Assembly: GCA_022009815.1 (NCBI GenBank)
Contig: CP091725.1
Coordinates: 1,116,001-1,180,000 of the forward strand
From: Bacteroidales bacterium
GTDB taxonomy: Bacteria > Bacteroidota > Bacteroidia > Bacteroidales > Muribaculaceae
Direction of reading: 5' to 3'
Length of the DNA stretch: 64,000 bases
Notes under the pieces: generated by a model
The model's database searches: none
Told to the model about the DNA's origin: nothing
Seen by the model: the letters and a program-made list of their open reading frames with translations, nothing else
Program-made: the position numbers and the translations under genes
Shown: positions 28,076-39,905 of the stretch, piece after piece
Numbering within the stretch: position 1 is the first letter of the stretch
Layout: the number at the start of each line of letters is the position of its first letter

Positions 28076-28963
28076 TTACAAATCGGCATTTACATCATCA
28101 CCTTTCACTTCTTCCCAGCCGTTGATTTCGACTCCGTCCACTTCCATGCCTTCGGGAGTCTCAACCAGCGTTCCGCCGAGGGTCAGCGATTCGCCCTTTC
28201 CGGTGTTGAACCCCTTGAGGGCTTCCGTGATGTCGCTTTTCAGCGTCGTGGGGGTCGGGTTGCCGTCCGCATAGCGGATTTCACCCGTCAGCAGTTGTTC
28301 CGTGCCGGTCACACCCAGCAACCGCACCGTGGCTTTCCACTTGCCGGCATCGTCACCTTCGGTTATCTTGGTGAAGGGCAGCACGACGTTTGAAGCGGCT
28401 CCGTAGGTATCGGTAGCGAAATCGAGAGTTCTGGCTGCACCCGTCAGATGGGCAACAATCTCCGTGATGCGTCCGGCGGCATCCCCCGTCGGTTTGATGA
28501 TAAGCGTCAGTTCGCGTACCTGCTGCTTCATTGCGGCGGTCAGCGGATAGTCCTTGTCTTTCTCGATGCTCACCTGTTTCGTATAGGTGAAGAACCATCC
28601 CGGGGCATTGTTCACAAAGGCATCCGTTCCTGCCCGGTTTCCCGTGGCTGCGGCAATGGTGGCGGTGGTACCATTTACCATGATTCCTTCAGCAGGGTTC
28701 CACACCGCAAGGGTGTAGCTGCCCGGAGCAAACAGATGGTTGGGGGCATGGGTGGCGGAAGTCTCCGTACCCGTATAGTCACCCATTGTAACCGTCCATG
28801 TGGTAGGTATGTCGATACCCTCACCGCGTGCCGACCAGTCGGCTGTCACCGCAATCTTCCCATAGTCGGGATGCGGCGTGTCATAAAGCGTGTCCTTCAC
28901 GCAGGAAGAGAGCAGCACGGCGGCTGCCATTCCTACCATATTTATATATTGTCTTGCTTTCAT
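28076..28963 (-). CDS. FimB/Mfa2-type fimbrial anchor lipoprotein
   Basis: Intact 295-residue lipoprotein (MGMAAAVLLSSC, Cys 21) followed by VKDTLYDTPHPDYGKIAVTA, the characteristic start of FimB/Mfa2 (DUF5119-like) anchor subunits. These stay lipidated and anchor the fimbria to the outer membrane. It lies directly after the DUF3575/OmpA-like gene (16 bases) and before the shaft subunit, the order typical of Bacteroides fimbrial loci. Confidence 0.82.
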   Translation of the reverse strand: MKARQYINMVGMAAAVLLSSCVKDTLYDTPHPDYGKIAVTADWSARGEGIDIPTTWTVTMGDYTGTETSATHAPNHLFAPGSYTLAVWNPAEGIMVNGTTATIAAATGNRAGTDAFVNNAPGWFFTYTKQVSIEKDKDYPLTAAMKQQVRELTLIIKPTGDAAGRITEIVAHLTGAARTLDFATDTYGAASNVVLPFTKITEGDDAGKWKATVRLLGVTGTEQLLTGEIRYADGNPTPTTLKSDITEALKGFNTGKGESLTLGGTLVETPEGMEVDGVEINGWEEVKGDDVNADL

Positions 28964-28979
28964 ACTCTATTCCTCCGTA

Positions 28980-30081
28980 TTAGAATAACTTCCATACCAA
29001 TGTCACACCGGCGTTGATGGGACCACACCAATTTTTTGTCTCGTTGCCACAGCGCACGCGCACACCATCGATGACTTCATATTTTTCGAAATCGGCATTC
29101 AGGTAGCCCAAGCCAAGGTTGAAATCAAGATCTAATGCCTTGTTTAGTCGCAGCTGATAGCCGGCGGTGATGCCGCCACCCATCAGGTCGCCCTGCTTGC
29201 CTGTTTCGGAAAGCTTGTAGTTGAACTGTCCAGCCTTGAACATCGCGCCCAGATGCCAGGCTTTCTTCTCACCCATATAGTAACGTACTTCCGGAGCCAC
29301 TTCCCAGAGTGCATAGCGGCGGTCTTTGTCGCTCCAGGTCCAAGAAGTCCACGAGCCGTTTACGGCAATGCCCCACGATGGACAGATGCGCCATTCAAGT
29401 CCTAAATCTGGTGTCAAGGTAGCCCAGCGCAGCAGGTTGGCACGCAGGGAGAGATGATAATCAGTTGTGATTTTGGTTTCCGACAGCGTGTCGGCAAGTG
29501 TATTTTGTTGAGCGGTTTTTCTCGGCTTCTGCCTTTTTCAGCGGCAAGTCGGGCTTCTTCCGCCTTGCGCTGCTCTTCGGCAAGCCGTTCCTGCTCGGCA
29601 CGCTTCTCGGTTTCTAAGCGTTCGGCTTCCGCCTTGCGTCGTGCTTCTGCTTCCGCATCCGTCACGGCAGTTCCCTTTACCGGTACCGTCAGGCGCACGG
29701 TGACAAAATCACCCTCAGTCGCATGGTTGCGGGTAATGAAATTCTCCTCTTTTATTTCCGCACGGATAATCAGTTCGGATTTCACACGGTTGGCACGGAT
29801 CTTCGCCGTGGCAAGGTTCTCGGCTTCACTGCCCAGTGAATTACAGTAGCCGTCAACCAATAGCGGCAGCTTGCCGTCAAGAATTGTGGTTTTGTTGTTT
29901 TCGATACATTCCAACAGACGGGCAAGTTCCGTGTCATTGCCATTCCAAGGCACGTAGAACATGTCCTTCTGCGGAACGAACCGGAAGGTGTAGGTCGTGT
30001 CTGCTTTCTGCTGCGCAATGACAGGAAAAGTTACCGTCATCAGCCACAGAAACAGGGTAAGAAAGTGATTTTTCTGCTCAT
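28980..30081 (-). CDS. DUF3575 outer-membrane protein with OmpA-like N-terminal domain
   Basis: Reconstructed 366-residue protein. Signal MSRK-NHFLTLFLWLMTVTF ending VIAQQ; an OmpA-like domain (FVPQKDMFYVPWNGNDTELA; VDGYCNSLGSEAENLATAKI); an Ala/Glu/Arg-rich coiled-coil linker (about residues 175-220); then a DUF3575 beta-barrel ending GPINAGVTLVWKLF. Three homopolymer indels break it: a missing A in the signal (about 30,073) and an extra A twice in the linker (about 29,550 and 29,530). It is the first gene of the fimbrial operon. The start ATG 30,081 applies only after the signal repair. Confidence 0.78.
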
Positions 30082-30188
30082 ATAAACTTGAATTTATTAT
30101 CTTTGTCTTCTCCAAAGGTAATAAATGCCATTCAGCGCCCAAAATATTACAAAAACTTTTTCTGTTGAAATACAGCGTTTTATAAAAA

Positions 30189-30291
30189 TTGTCGTTTGAG
30201 CACTTTTCACATTGTCGTCTGAGCACTTATTTTGTCAAATCGGCACTTTTTGAGTTGTCGAATTAGCACTTTTTGTAGTATGAGCACTTTT
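30189..30291. promoter_or_regulatory. Five-copy direct-repeat operator before the fimbrial operon
   Basis: Units starting at 30,189, 30,212, 30,232, 30,255 and 30,273 follow the pattern TTGTCGWWTGAGCACTTTT with 18-23-base spacing, close to two helical turns. The array lies between the 3' end of the AraC-type gene and the start of the operon it probably controls. It fits tandem half-sites of an AraC-type activator. Confidence 0.7.
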
Positions 30292-30339
30292 GGAAAATGG
30301 GTTTCTGAGAGCTTTTTCATCGGATTTTTACCACGCAAA

Positions 30340-31469
30340 TCACTTCAGATTTGCTTTTTTCCACTTGGCAGGCGTACATCCTTCCTTCTCGGTAAATAAT
30401 TTGATAAAGTTACTGCGGGAAAGAAAACCGGAAGACTCAGCCAGCTTCTGTATATTGATCTCCGGATGCTCCTTCAGTATGTTTTTCGCATACTCCAACC
30501 GGAGACTGGTTATCCATTCGCGGAATGTCATTTTATACGTAGTCTTGATATAAGCGGAAAGATAGGTACGGTTCGTATGAAGTATTTCGGACAGTTCTTT
30601 TATGGTAAGTCCCTGCTGGACATAGCCGTCTGTCTTTATCCAGTTGGCCACTTTCTCTATAATTTCTGTATAGGACACTGGAACTTCTTTCTCAGAAACT
30701 ATTTAGGTTCTGTTTCTGTATCTGTCAGAAGTTCTTCTTCAGACTGTATATCTTGCTCAAAAGCATTTTCCACCTGTTCATAGAACAGCAGGTAGTTCTG
30801 ATAGCTGTAGAAAAGATAGCTGTAGAACGGTATTGACGACAAAATCCAGATAAAAACATATTTGTCTGGCAGAAATGTCAGCAATCCGCATCCGACACCG
30901 AAGATAACAGCCCAATAAGTGAATATGGAAAGCCATTCGATATATGTACCTATATCATCCGCCTGAGTTTCATTGAAAATCCGAATGGCTCTACGGTATG
31001 CAATTATGACTCTGCGAGCTAAAACGACTCCAAAAACGACTAACCATACAGCTAAAGCAAATAAAGAGAATTTTTGCATGATTCCGCTTGGCAACAGGAA
31101 CAACACAACTCCGGAAAGAGTTGAAAATATAATCCATAAAATGATATGTGTCCACACACGCCGTTTGGTAATGTAAAAACGATCAAGCAACATTATCAAT
31201 GCCGAACTGAACAGAGAATAGCACAGGAAGTATGTGGACATGTTCATCAATATGGCAGAATCCGCATTTTTGAATCGGATACCAAAGAAGAAATGTACCG
31301 AATAATTTGCCGAAAGCAGCAGCATAGCTATACCCATAATCTGTCGGGAGCGGAGATAATTCTTGAAAATTTTCTTTTCAGGAGTCTTTGCAAACAAAAA
31401 ATAAAAGCCGAAGAATAACATCAATGGCAGTGCGGTATAAAGTGAAAAACTGTATATAGATGGCTCCAT
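30340..31469 (-). CDS. Membrane-anchored AraC-type transcriptional regulator
   Basis: Reconstructed 376-residue regulator. The N-terminal part (residues about 1-245) has seven or so hydrophobic segments (FSLYTALPLMLFFGFYFLF; IIFSTLSGVVLFLLPSG; WAVIFGVGCGLLTFLP). The C-terminal HTH_18/AraC domain has LTIKELSEILHTNRTYLSAY and INIQKLAESSGFLSRSNFIK. One A is missing at about 30,698, after EPK, exactly between the membrane and DNA-binding parts; repair gives EPK-IVSEKEVPVSYTEIIE. Membrane AraC proteins of this kind precede Bacteroidales fimbrial operons. Start taken at ATG 31,469 before a hydrophobic helix. Confidence 0.82.
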
Positions 31470-31585
31470 TGTTATGCTTATTTGATTTTGATACAAAGTT
31501 ACGTCTTTTTCTTCACAAATAGACACATAATCTATGATTTAACGTTATAGATTCGGTCATATTAGATTGAAAAATTATTAGAATT

Positions 31586-31623
31586 AAAGCCAGTGGTGAA
31601 AAATTCAACCACTGGCTTTTTCT
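31586..31623. terminator. Terminator between the helicase and AraC genes
   Basis: AAAGCCAGTGGT pairs with ACCACTGGCTTT around a ten-base loop. The plus side ends in a T-run; the minus side ends in TTTAATT. It closes the transcript of the helicase gene that stops at 31,639. Confidence 0.75.
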
Positions 31624-31638
31624 GTCAAGACTTCGATA

Positions 31639-34600
31639 TTAAAGTTTTACACCTTTGGATTCCGATAAACCGGGTCTCCCTATAATTAAATGACTGCGTA
31701 CAAAGTCCACGTGCGGGCTTTCCGGCTGTTGTTCCGTCTGTTTTTTCTCGTTGCCTTGCCGGTTCTCTTCCGTGTTTTCCTGAGCCGGAGGAGCCAGCTC
31801 AAGCTGTATCTTGCGGTCCAGTGCGGCGAGTTCGGACTTCAGCTGTTTCAGCTCGTCCTCCTTCTTCCACACCTTGCCCGCTATCTCCTGCAACTGCGGA
31901 ATCTCCTTTTCCAGCACTTCGTTCTTAGACTTGTACTGGTCGATGATGGTCGGAATCCTCTCCAATGCGTTCAGAAAGTTTCGTGCGGCAGCAATCGGGT
32001 CTGCCATCGCCAGATGCCCGTTGTTGTAGGTGTACTTGTAGTTGCCCTCCACCACGAAGCGGTTGTCGGTGAACTCCAGACCTTCTTTGAGTGTCCTCTC
32101 GCTGACCACCTTTATCGGAAAGCCGTAAAGTTCCCCGACAGCCTTGTACAGTCCACCAGTCGTGGCGTTCTTGGCGATTTCCTGCAAACGCTTACCGATG
32201 ACCTTCTCATCCGTTGAATCCACGCCGTCCACCTTGACAAGATTAAGGCGGCTGCCTTCCTTATCAGTCTGCACAACGGAAAGAAAACGGTTCCAGTCTT
32301 CCGTCATGGCTTCGATGAAAGCCGTGTTGTTGCGCAGTTCTCCCGTCTTGGATTCCAGCTTGAACTCCGAATCGCGCTTGCCCTTGTTGAACGACTTGCG
32401 TTCCCCTTCGAGCGAGGCGATACGCTTCTCTAATTTCGCCTTATCCAAAAGGTCGGTATTGCCGGAGAGCAACGCCATATACTCCGAGAAGTTCATACCC
32501 GATTTTTCGTCCATTGCTCCCTCGTCGATGATACGTGCGCCCATCGCTCCACTTTTGAGCTGCGATATGAACGTCTGCTTGCAGTGCAGCAGATTGAACT
32601 TGTAGCTGTCCAGCGACTTTTCCACCGCGTAGATGATGATATCCACGTTGTTCTCGGCAAAATGCTTGGCAATCTCGTTCCCGGCTCTAACACCCCGTCC
32701 GTCACGCTGTTGCAGGTCGGACGGTCGCCACGGTGTATCAAGGTGATGGATGGCGACACATCTTTTCTGCGCATTCACGCCCGTTCCGAGCATACTTGTG
32801 GAGCCGAACAGCACGCGCACCGTCCCGGCGTTCATGGCATCTATCACCGCCTTACGAGCCTTATCCGTCTTACACTCCTGAATGAAGCGCACCTCACTTG
32901 CCGGTATGCCGTAATCCTCCACCAACTTGCGTTTTATCTCGCTGTACACGTTCCATCCTTCCCCCGGCTGGTATGTCCCCAAGTCGGAGAACACGAACTG
33001 CGTACCCTTGTGCGCCTCGTACTTGTGGTAATACTCTGCAATCATCTTGGCACAATGGCTTGCCTTGTTGTCGGGATGGTCCTCGTAGTTCGGGTCTATC
33101 ATGCGCATATCAAGAGCCATCTTTCTCGCGTAGTCGGTGGCGATGAGCATCTTCGCCTTTTCCTCCGTTTCCGACAGGGGTAACCTGCCAAGCAGAGTGG
33201 CATCGCCGGTTTTGGCAAACTGCATCAGCTTCTGTATGAAGTCCTCCTGCTCCGGTGTGGGCGGTATGTGGTGCAGTATCTCATTCTTGTTTGGTCTGTC
33301 CACACCTACATCCTCCGCCGTGCGGTAGTCGGTAATCTCGTTGTAGAAGGCGGCAAGCTCCGGCACCTTGATGAAATAGCGAAAACGCTCCTTCTGAACG
33401 ATATTGTTCGTTACGTTGAACTCAAAATCGGTCGTCTTTTTGGCGAAGATGGCAGCCCAAGCATCGAAACAGCGGATGTCCTGCCGTTCCAGTTCGTTGG
33501 GGCGCAGGTATTTGAAGAGCAGGTACAGTTCCGTCAGACTGTTGGAAATGGTCGTGCCCGAAAGGAACGTAGCCCCCAAGTCCTTGCCCGTGCGTTCCTG
33601 TATGGTACGGATGGCAAAGAGCATATTCAGGGCCTTCTGGCTTCCTTCCGAGTTTCCCAATCCCGCCACACGGTCATGACGGGTGTTGAAAGTCAAGTTC
33701 TTGAACTGGTGACTCTCGTCAATGAAGATGTGGTCGATGCCCATCTGCTTGAAGTCCACCACATCATCCGTGCGGGACTTGATGGCGTGTTCCACCTTCT
33801 CCAGCTTCGCCACAAGGTTGTGCTTGCGCTTCTCCAGCCCTTTCAGCATCGCCCGCGACACGTTCTTGCCCTGCTGTCGCAAGACTTCGAGATTTTCCTC
33901 CACCGTGTCAAGCTCCGCCTGCAGGATGCGCTGCTGCAACTCCGGTGACTGCGGTATCTTCCCGAACTGGTCGTGCGACATGATGACGCAATCATAGTCG
34001 TTGTTCTTGATGTTGTTGAAGAAACGCACACGGTTGGCGGTCGAAAAGTCCTTTTCAGAAGCGTAGAGGATGCGGGCGTTAGGATAGGCCGCCTGATAGG
34101 TGGCGGCAATCTCCGCCACATTCGCTTTCAGCCCGATAATCATCGGCTTGTGCGCCAAGTTCAGACGCTTCATCTCATGTGCCGCTATGCACATTATCAG
34201 CGTCTTGCCGGTTCCACAGGCTAAGCGCAAAGCGCCTTGCCGTCCTTTCGGACGGTAGGTTTCTAAACGCTCGCCACCGAACCGTACGTACACGTCTCCA
34301 TGTATACGGCTCTCCATGGTTATTTCAGTCTATTTCTTTTCATGAATCTTACGATAACAATTTTCACATACTGCTATTGTTTTTCTCTGTCTGGCAATCA
34401 TGAAGCGTTCCCACTCCTGTTTGCCTTTCAGGTCTTTTAGCTTGCGGACATGCACCATTCTAAGGTTGTCCTCCGCTCCGCAATATTCACATTCACGGGC
34501 TTTCAACCGAGCCATAAGGCTGGTACTTTCAGTCCCGCGATAACTGGGCATGATATGCGCATTGTCAATACGCGCGTCTTTTCTCTGCTTGAACCCTCCA

Positions 34601-37600
34601 TGATAAATAGTACGTTCCAACATTTCGCCCTTGTTGTTTTCATACCTTACTGTAAAGACTTTATTCCGGCAATATTTACGGATTATTTTCCTTACGGTTG
34701 ATTCATACTTGGATGATAATGTTTTATACATACTCTCTTTCATGTAGTAATAGAAACTATTGAGAATGTTGACATTGTTTGCAATACAGTAGTAGTTATA
34801 GATTCCCCGAATTTCCGAATTGTATCGGTTGAGTATTTCAAGGTCATCATTACTACGGAGATACGGGCGTGAGGTCGATTCCCATGCTTCCTTGCCATTC
34901 TTGATTATTATGCGCATCGCATTATAGTCAAGCAGTTTCTTTCTCATAACCTCATAAGGCAGGAGAAGAACCACTTTATGGTCAAGTGAGCGTATGGGGA
35001 TTCCTCTGAAATCCTTTCTCGTCTTGTCCGTACTGCGGACTGTAACATCAAAGCCGAGAAATTTGGCTGCGTCGTGTGAGTTGGTGATTAACGTCTTTCA
35101 TCCGAAAGTTCGAGTTTCAACGTATCTTGCAGAAAGGTCTTAATGTCCCCCTTTGCTTTTACACAGTCCTCTTTACTTCCGATTACGCAAATCAGAAAAT
35201 CATCGGCATAGCGTACATACCTCATGCGTTTGAAGTTTTCGTCCATGTCAAGAGTTGCAGGAAGTTGTTGCATCTCACGGTGGAGAATGGCTATCTCCCT
35301 GCGCAATGCTTCTTTCTTCTGCTCGTCTGTTTCATTCTTCAGTTTCTTTACACGTTTGTCCTTACGATTTGCAACCCTTTTATATTCGGGGTTGCGTACA
35401 CGTGCTTTACCTTTATTGAAGACGTTTATGTAGTTCCGCATAAATTTATCGAGTTTGTCAAGATAAATATTCGCCAAAATCGGACTTATTATGCCTCCCT
35501 GCGGTGTTCCGATATAGGAATTTTTGTACTCCCATTGTTCCATGTAGCCTGCTTTGAGGAATTTACGTATCAGTCGCAGGAAACGCTCGTCATTGATTCT
35601 TTCAGCAAGGATTCCGATTAAAACATCATGGTTGATGTTGTCAAAGAAACCCTTGATGTCTCCCTCGATGAACCAACGTGCTCCCGTACCTCCCTTTTGT
35701 AAGGAAGCCATAGCCGTATGACAGCCACGGTGTGGTCTGAATCCATGCGAGCAGTCTTCAAAATGACCTTCGTAGATGGATTCAAGAATCATCCTTACAA
35801 CTTCCTGTACAAGTTTGTCCTTAAAGGCTGGTATGCCTAAAGGACGTTGCTTGCCATTCTTTTTGGGAATGTAAATTCTCCGTGCAGGGCACGGACGGTA
35901 ACTTTCGTCTTTCAACTGTCCAATGATAGAGTGAATGTGCTTTATGCTCATTCCGTCTATGGTCTGCCCGTCTGTGCCTTTCGTATAGTTGCCCGCATTC
36001 TGCGACAACTTTTGATAGGCAAGTGCGTACAGATTTTCATTGAACAGCAGTCGGTAAAGCCGTTCAAACTTGTAATTAGGGTCTTGGCTGTGCCCAGCCA
36101 GACTGTTTAATACATTTGCTGAATCTCTCATAATGTCTCACACATCATTCGTTAAACATATTAAATAATAACTCACTGTCTCCCTTCGCCATGTACAAGG
36201 CTTTCCCTTGCTCGGACTACTACGGAGACTCTGTTGTCATATAGGATATTCAGGGGGCAAACCCCATAGCCTTTCGGCATTCCTACTTAGACAATCCCCA
36301 TTTAGACATATAGTAACATAGCTCAATAGATTGTCGGATGCGATTTTCGTCCTTTTCCGCTTATTGCGGCTGTTCTGCAATCGGTTTTCGGCTCTCGTAC
36401 TTGAGGTAGGAAAGTAGAAGTATTGCAGCCCGACGTTTGTAACTATCTTCCGTCGGGGTTTACCAACTAACAACTCGGACTGTCGTTCAAACAGTATAGT
36501 CTTCATCCTCATATCTATCATTTCATTTAGACATTCAGTAGCAGCATGATAGTTAGCTGACTTATGCCGTTTCCAACATGCGACACTCCCCACCGCCTTT
36601 CGGCTAAGTGGATAAGTTGGCTAATGACCGGCGTTGAAAACCCTTGCCGGGTAGGTTGCTAAGCCTACATTTACTATATGCCCTTATGGGCGCAGCACCT
36701 CGTGGTCGCAGATCCCGCCGCCGTTCTGTTTCAGCATCCAGACGCAATCCTTCTGCGACGGGTAAACGCTCTTGATTCCCCGGCTTGCCAGCCCTTTCAG
36801 GTTGAGGTCGGGAAAAGTCTGGTGCGAGCCGTCATACTTCGGGCGCACGAAACAGTTGAACTTGCGGTTATACATCGTCGTGAGCCGTTCCTTGAACTGC
36901 GGCGACTGTTCTTCCAACCATTCGGAGAACCCGTTACGGATTTCGTCTATCTTCGCGTTGGCGAGCTGTATGCCCTCGCTGTCGCGTACCTTGATGTCGT
37001 TGCCGTTCTCGTCCTTGCCGATACTTTTCATCATGTCGGGGCAGGTGTTGTGCAGGGCGTGCTTCAACAGGTGCATACCGTCATAGTTCCGGTAATAGCC
37101 CTTTACTAAAAACTCGTCCGTGATCTTCATGGTGCGGTAGCCGCACGCCACGGAAAACTCGTCCATGCTTGCGGAGTAGGCTATTTTCACGTCCGTGTCG
37201 AAAAGGTGGCTCATGTAGGCGGCATACACACCCGTGGGAATCCAGCGTTCCCCGAAATTGAAGTCGAGGTCTTCAAAGGCGATGCGCTGCGGTTCGGCCT
37301 CCTTCAATGCCTCCCACGCCTGTTTCACCTCCGGCATCCGCTCACTTTCGGGATTGTCCTCCATCCAGCCCTCTATGCGTTCCGCCTTCTCTATCACGTT
37401 CCCCGCGATGAAGCGGTCTTTGATTTCGTAACCGGTTACGAGCGGGTTGTAGAAGATGCGCCCCTTGAGGGCACCAAGCAGTTCCTCTTCCGTGGTGTCG
37501 GTTATCTCCCGCATATAGCCGAGATTGACCGTGCCGAACTTGTTGAGCGATGCGGACAAGGCTTCTTCGGGAGAGCCTGCATTGACACGGCTCTCCACCG

Positions 37601-39905
37601 AGAAGGAAACGGGACGGTCGAAGATGTCCGCCTTGACAAACTTGCCGTCCTCCGCACGTTCCAGCGAAAGGATGTCGCGCCCTCCGGCATCCATCATCAC
37701 CAGTTTCACGTTCTGTCTGGCGTTGAGGTTACCGTAACGCATGACAAACTCATCGTAGTAGGTGTTGAGATACCCGCGCTGCGGTTTGTGTTCCGTATGG
37801 TTCTCCGTCTCGTGGCTATACAGACGTTCGTAAGCGTCACGGAGCGATATATACAGCATCGCTTTCTCTTTTTGATAGCCACGGAGGTCGAGCGGTTGGA
37901 AGGTCGCACCGTAAGGCGTGAGGTCTTTCAGGTAACCGAGATTGCGTGAAGCATCCAGCACCATCGAGCCGTCACGGTGGTGTGGCTCCAGCAGGCCGTT
38001 GAACGGACGGGGAGAAAGGTCCATGACTTCCTCCTTCGGCTTTTCCGTTTCAAGTTCCGGGAACAGGGAAGTGGCAACCGTTTCGGAAGTAGGCACAACT
38101 TCTGCCAGTGTTTCAGGTTGCTTTATTTCTTCCGTTTGTTCCGGCTTTTTATCCATATTGTCCGAAGAAGGCGCAAAAGCAGGGTTCAACGTGTCTTTGA
38201 TACCCATCTTTTTTTCAGTTGTTCCTGCCTGTGCCGTTCTGCCTCAAGCCGTAGGGCCTTGCGCCGTTCCGCTGTCAGGCTCATCATTGTCTCATAGAAG
38301 CCGTTGATGGGAGGATTGGTTTCCCAATCCAGAGTGGCGTAAATGTCGTCCGGGTCGTTTGGCTTTTCGGCATTTTCCGGCTTTTCTTCCTTATTACCGT
38401 TTACCGGCTTGGCGGCTTCAACGGGTGGAGTAACTTTGACTTGCGGTTTAGGCGTGGACGGCATAGGCTTCGGCTTGCTTTCCTTTTTCGCTGCCTTTTT
38501 CTTTTTTACCGGTTCCTCTATGGGCATACCCCAAAGGTCGAGCAGGGTAAGCTGCACGGCTGACGAATGATTGGGTTGGCGCGGCTCAATCTCCGGCTTT
38601 TCCTCTATGGGCTGTGCCTGCGGCTTCTCCACTCCCTTGACAGGCTCAATTACAGAAACGGGGGCTATTACAGAAGGTGATACCTTTTCTGTTTTCGGAG
38701 CAGGTTGCACTTCCGCAGCCGTGCTTCCCTCCTTTGTCGGATGCAGCCTGTGTCTCTCATACAGTTTCCTGTCAAGTTGTTGCAGTTCTATTTTCAGATG
38801 CTCCCGCAAGTCTTCCGCCAGTTGTGCGATGTCCCCCACAGTGCAGGAGTTTATAGGCTGGTTTCCCGTACGGGTCGGTACTTCTGATCAAATCCGTGTG
38901 TGAAAGCGAGCCGATGCTCCATACATACCCATTTACGGAAGTGCCGATAGGGGTCTGTTCGGTCTGCACGAAGAGTTTTTCGTTGTAATACAGTTCACCG
39001 TTCTTTCCGCTGTTCTTTTGCAGGATAATCAGGTCGCTGCCCACCTCCGTTCCCGCGTTATCCGTAAAGAGGTTGTTCGGCAGGCGGGCTACGCCCACCA
39101 GATTGGCATGGTTCATCATATACTCGCGTATGGGCGCGTTGGTCGGGGCATCCAGTACCCCCTGCGAGGTGATGAACGCCACGATTCCGCCTTCACGCAC
39201 CGCGTCAAGGCTTTTCAGGAAAAAGTAATTGTGTATCGTCCGTGCCGCCGAGAGCCTTGCAGGATCCTTGCTGCCCGAAAAATCCGGGTCGAACACCGCC
39301 ACATCGCCAAACGGTATATTGGAGACAGCCAAATCAAAATGGTTCATGAACGGCTTTTCTATCTTCTCGAAGCCCTGTACCCTTACTTTCTGTCCGGGAT
39401 GCAGGTGCTTCAGTATCTTGCCCGTCATCAGGTCTTTCTCAAAAGCCATGATGTCCGCGTCCGGTCTGTTCTCCAGCACGGCGTCCACGAATGCACCGAC
39501 ACCTGCCGACGGCTCCAGCACCCGGTCGGGACGGATGCCGTGTTCATGCAGCACGTCCGCGATGGTCCCGGTTATCTCCGGCGGGGTATAGAAGGCGGTC
39601 AGCACGGACTGCTTCATGGCATCCATATTCCGTTTGTACTCCGTCTCGTCTTTTGTGTTCTCTCGCAGCAACCTGTGCAGTTCCACGGTAGGGGCAAACA
39701 GTTCGAGGTCGGACTTCGCCCAGTGGACGGCATCCGTCAGTTCCCTTGCAGGGTTGAGTATGTTCTTCAGTCCCCCGAAACCGCAATAACGTTCTAACAA
39801 GAGCCGTTCGCGTGCGGTGGGTGTGCGCTGTTCCCTGTCAAGGAGGAATGCCGTCCGTATCGCCTCGATGTTGTCCCGCAGCCTCTGTTTGCGGTTAAAC
39901 GCCAT
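31639..39905 (-). CDS. Giant DarB-like DNA methylase/helicase, interrupted by a group II intron
   Basis: Two exons (39,905-36,696 and about 34,215-31,639) give one protein of about 1,928 residues. The N-terminal adenine-methylase domain has EPSAGVGAFVDAVLENRPDA (SAM motif I) and SNIPFG (catalytic motif IV variant). A Pro/Lys-rich linker follows, then a superfamily 2 helicase with IDESHQF (DEAD-like motif II), LSGTTISNSL and QQRDGRGVRAGNE (motif VI). The Walker A region reads ICDHEV-[intron]-GTGKTLIMC. One extra G at about 38,843 and one missing A at about 38,205 also break the frame. The family resembles phage P1 DarB, so antirestriction during transfer is a reasonable inference. Confidence 0.85.
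34279..34312 (-). ncRNA. Group II intron domain V
   Basis: On the minus strand it begins GAGCCGTATACATGG and ends ACGTGTACGTACGGTTC, the conserved 34-base catalytic hairpin of bacterial group II introns. It starts 18 bases after the intron-encoded protein's stop, as expected. Confidence 0.9.
34330..36131 (-). CDS. ltrA: Group II intron-encoded reverse transcriptase/maturase
   Basis: Reconstructed 600-residue protein. RT domain with RPLGIPAFKDKLVQEVVRMI (about residue 110), EGDIKGFFDNINHDVLIG, GTPQGGIISPILANIYLDKL and the catalytic YADD in YVRYADDFLICV (about residue 315); maturase domain X; and a C-terminal HNH-like zinc/nuclease segment (CEYCGAEDN ... CENCYRKIH). One A is missing at about 35,093 (GATGAAAGACG), after the RT domain. 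It mediates splicing and retrohoming of the intron. The ORF lies in domain IV, with the same strand as the host gene. Confidence 0.92.
36132..36695 (-). ncRNA. Group II intron 5' RNA (domains I-III)
   Basis: These 560 non-coding bases sit between the intron's 5' end and the maturase start. The sequence starts GTGCTGCGCCC and includes GC-rich stems such as CCTACCCGGCAAGGGTTTTC. Its position and size match domains I-III of a bacterial group II intron. Secondary structure was not computed. Confidence 0.7.

Larger units (their letters stand above)
34216..36696 (-). mobile_element. Group II intron inserted in the helicase gene
   Basis: A self-splicing retroelement of about 2.48 kb lies in the same orientation as its host gene. 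The 5' part (GTGCTGCGCCCATAAGGG from 36,698) resembles the usual GUGYG-type start. A 560-base structured RNA region precedes the reverse transcriptase gene. Domain V (34,279-34,312) and a domain VI-like hairpin (CCGTCC-GAAA-GGACGG) follow it. Splicing would rejoin DHEV and GTGKT in frame. Boundaries are accurate only to about five bases because the ends do not match the GUGYG/AY consensus exactly. Confidence 0.85.

Noticed and set aside
34230..34317. Apparent start of the helicase at ATG 34,317 (MESRIHGDVYVRF)
   Set aside because: Those codons are intron domains V and VI read as protein; homologous coding sequence resumes at GTGKT near 34,215.
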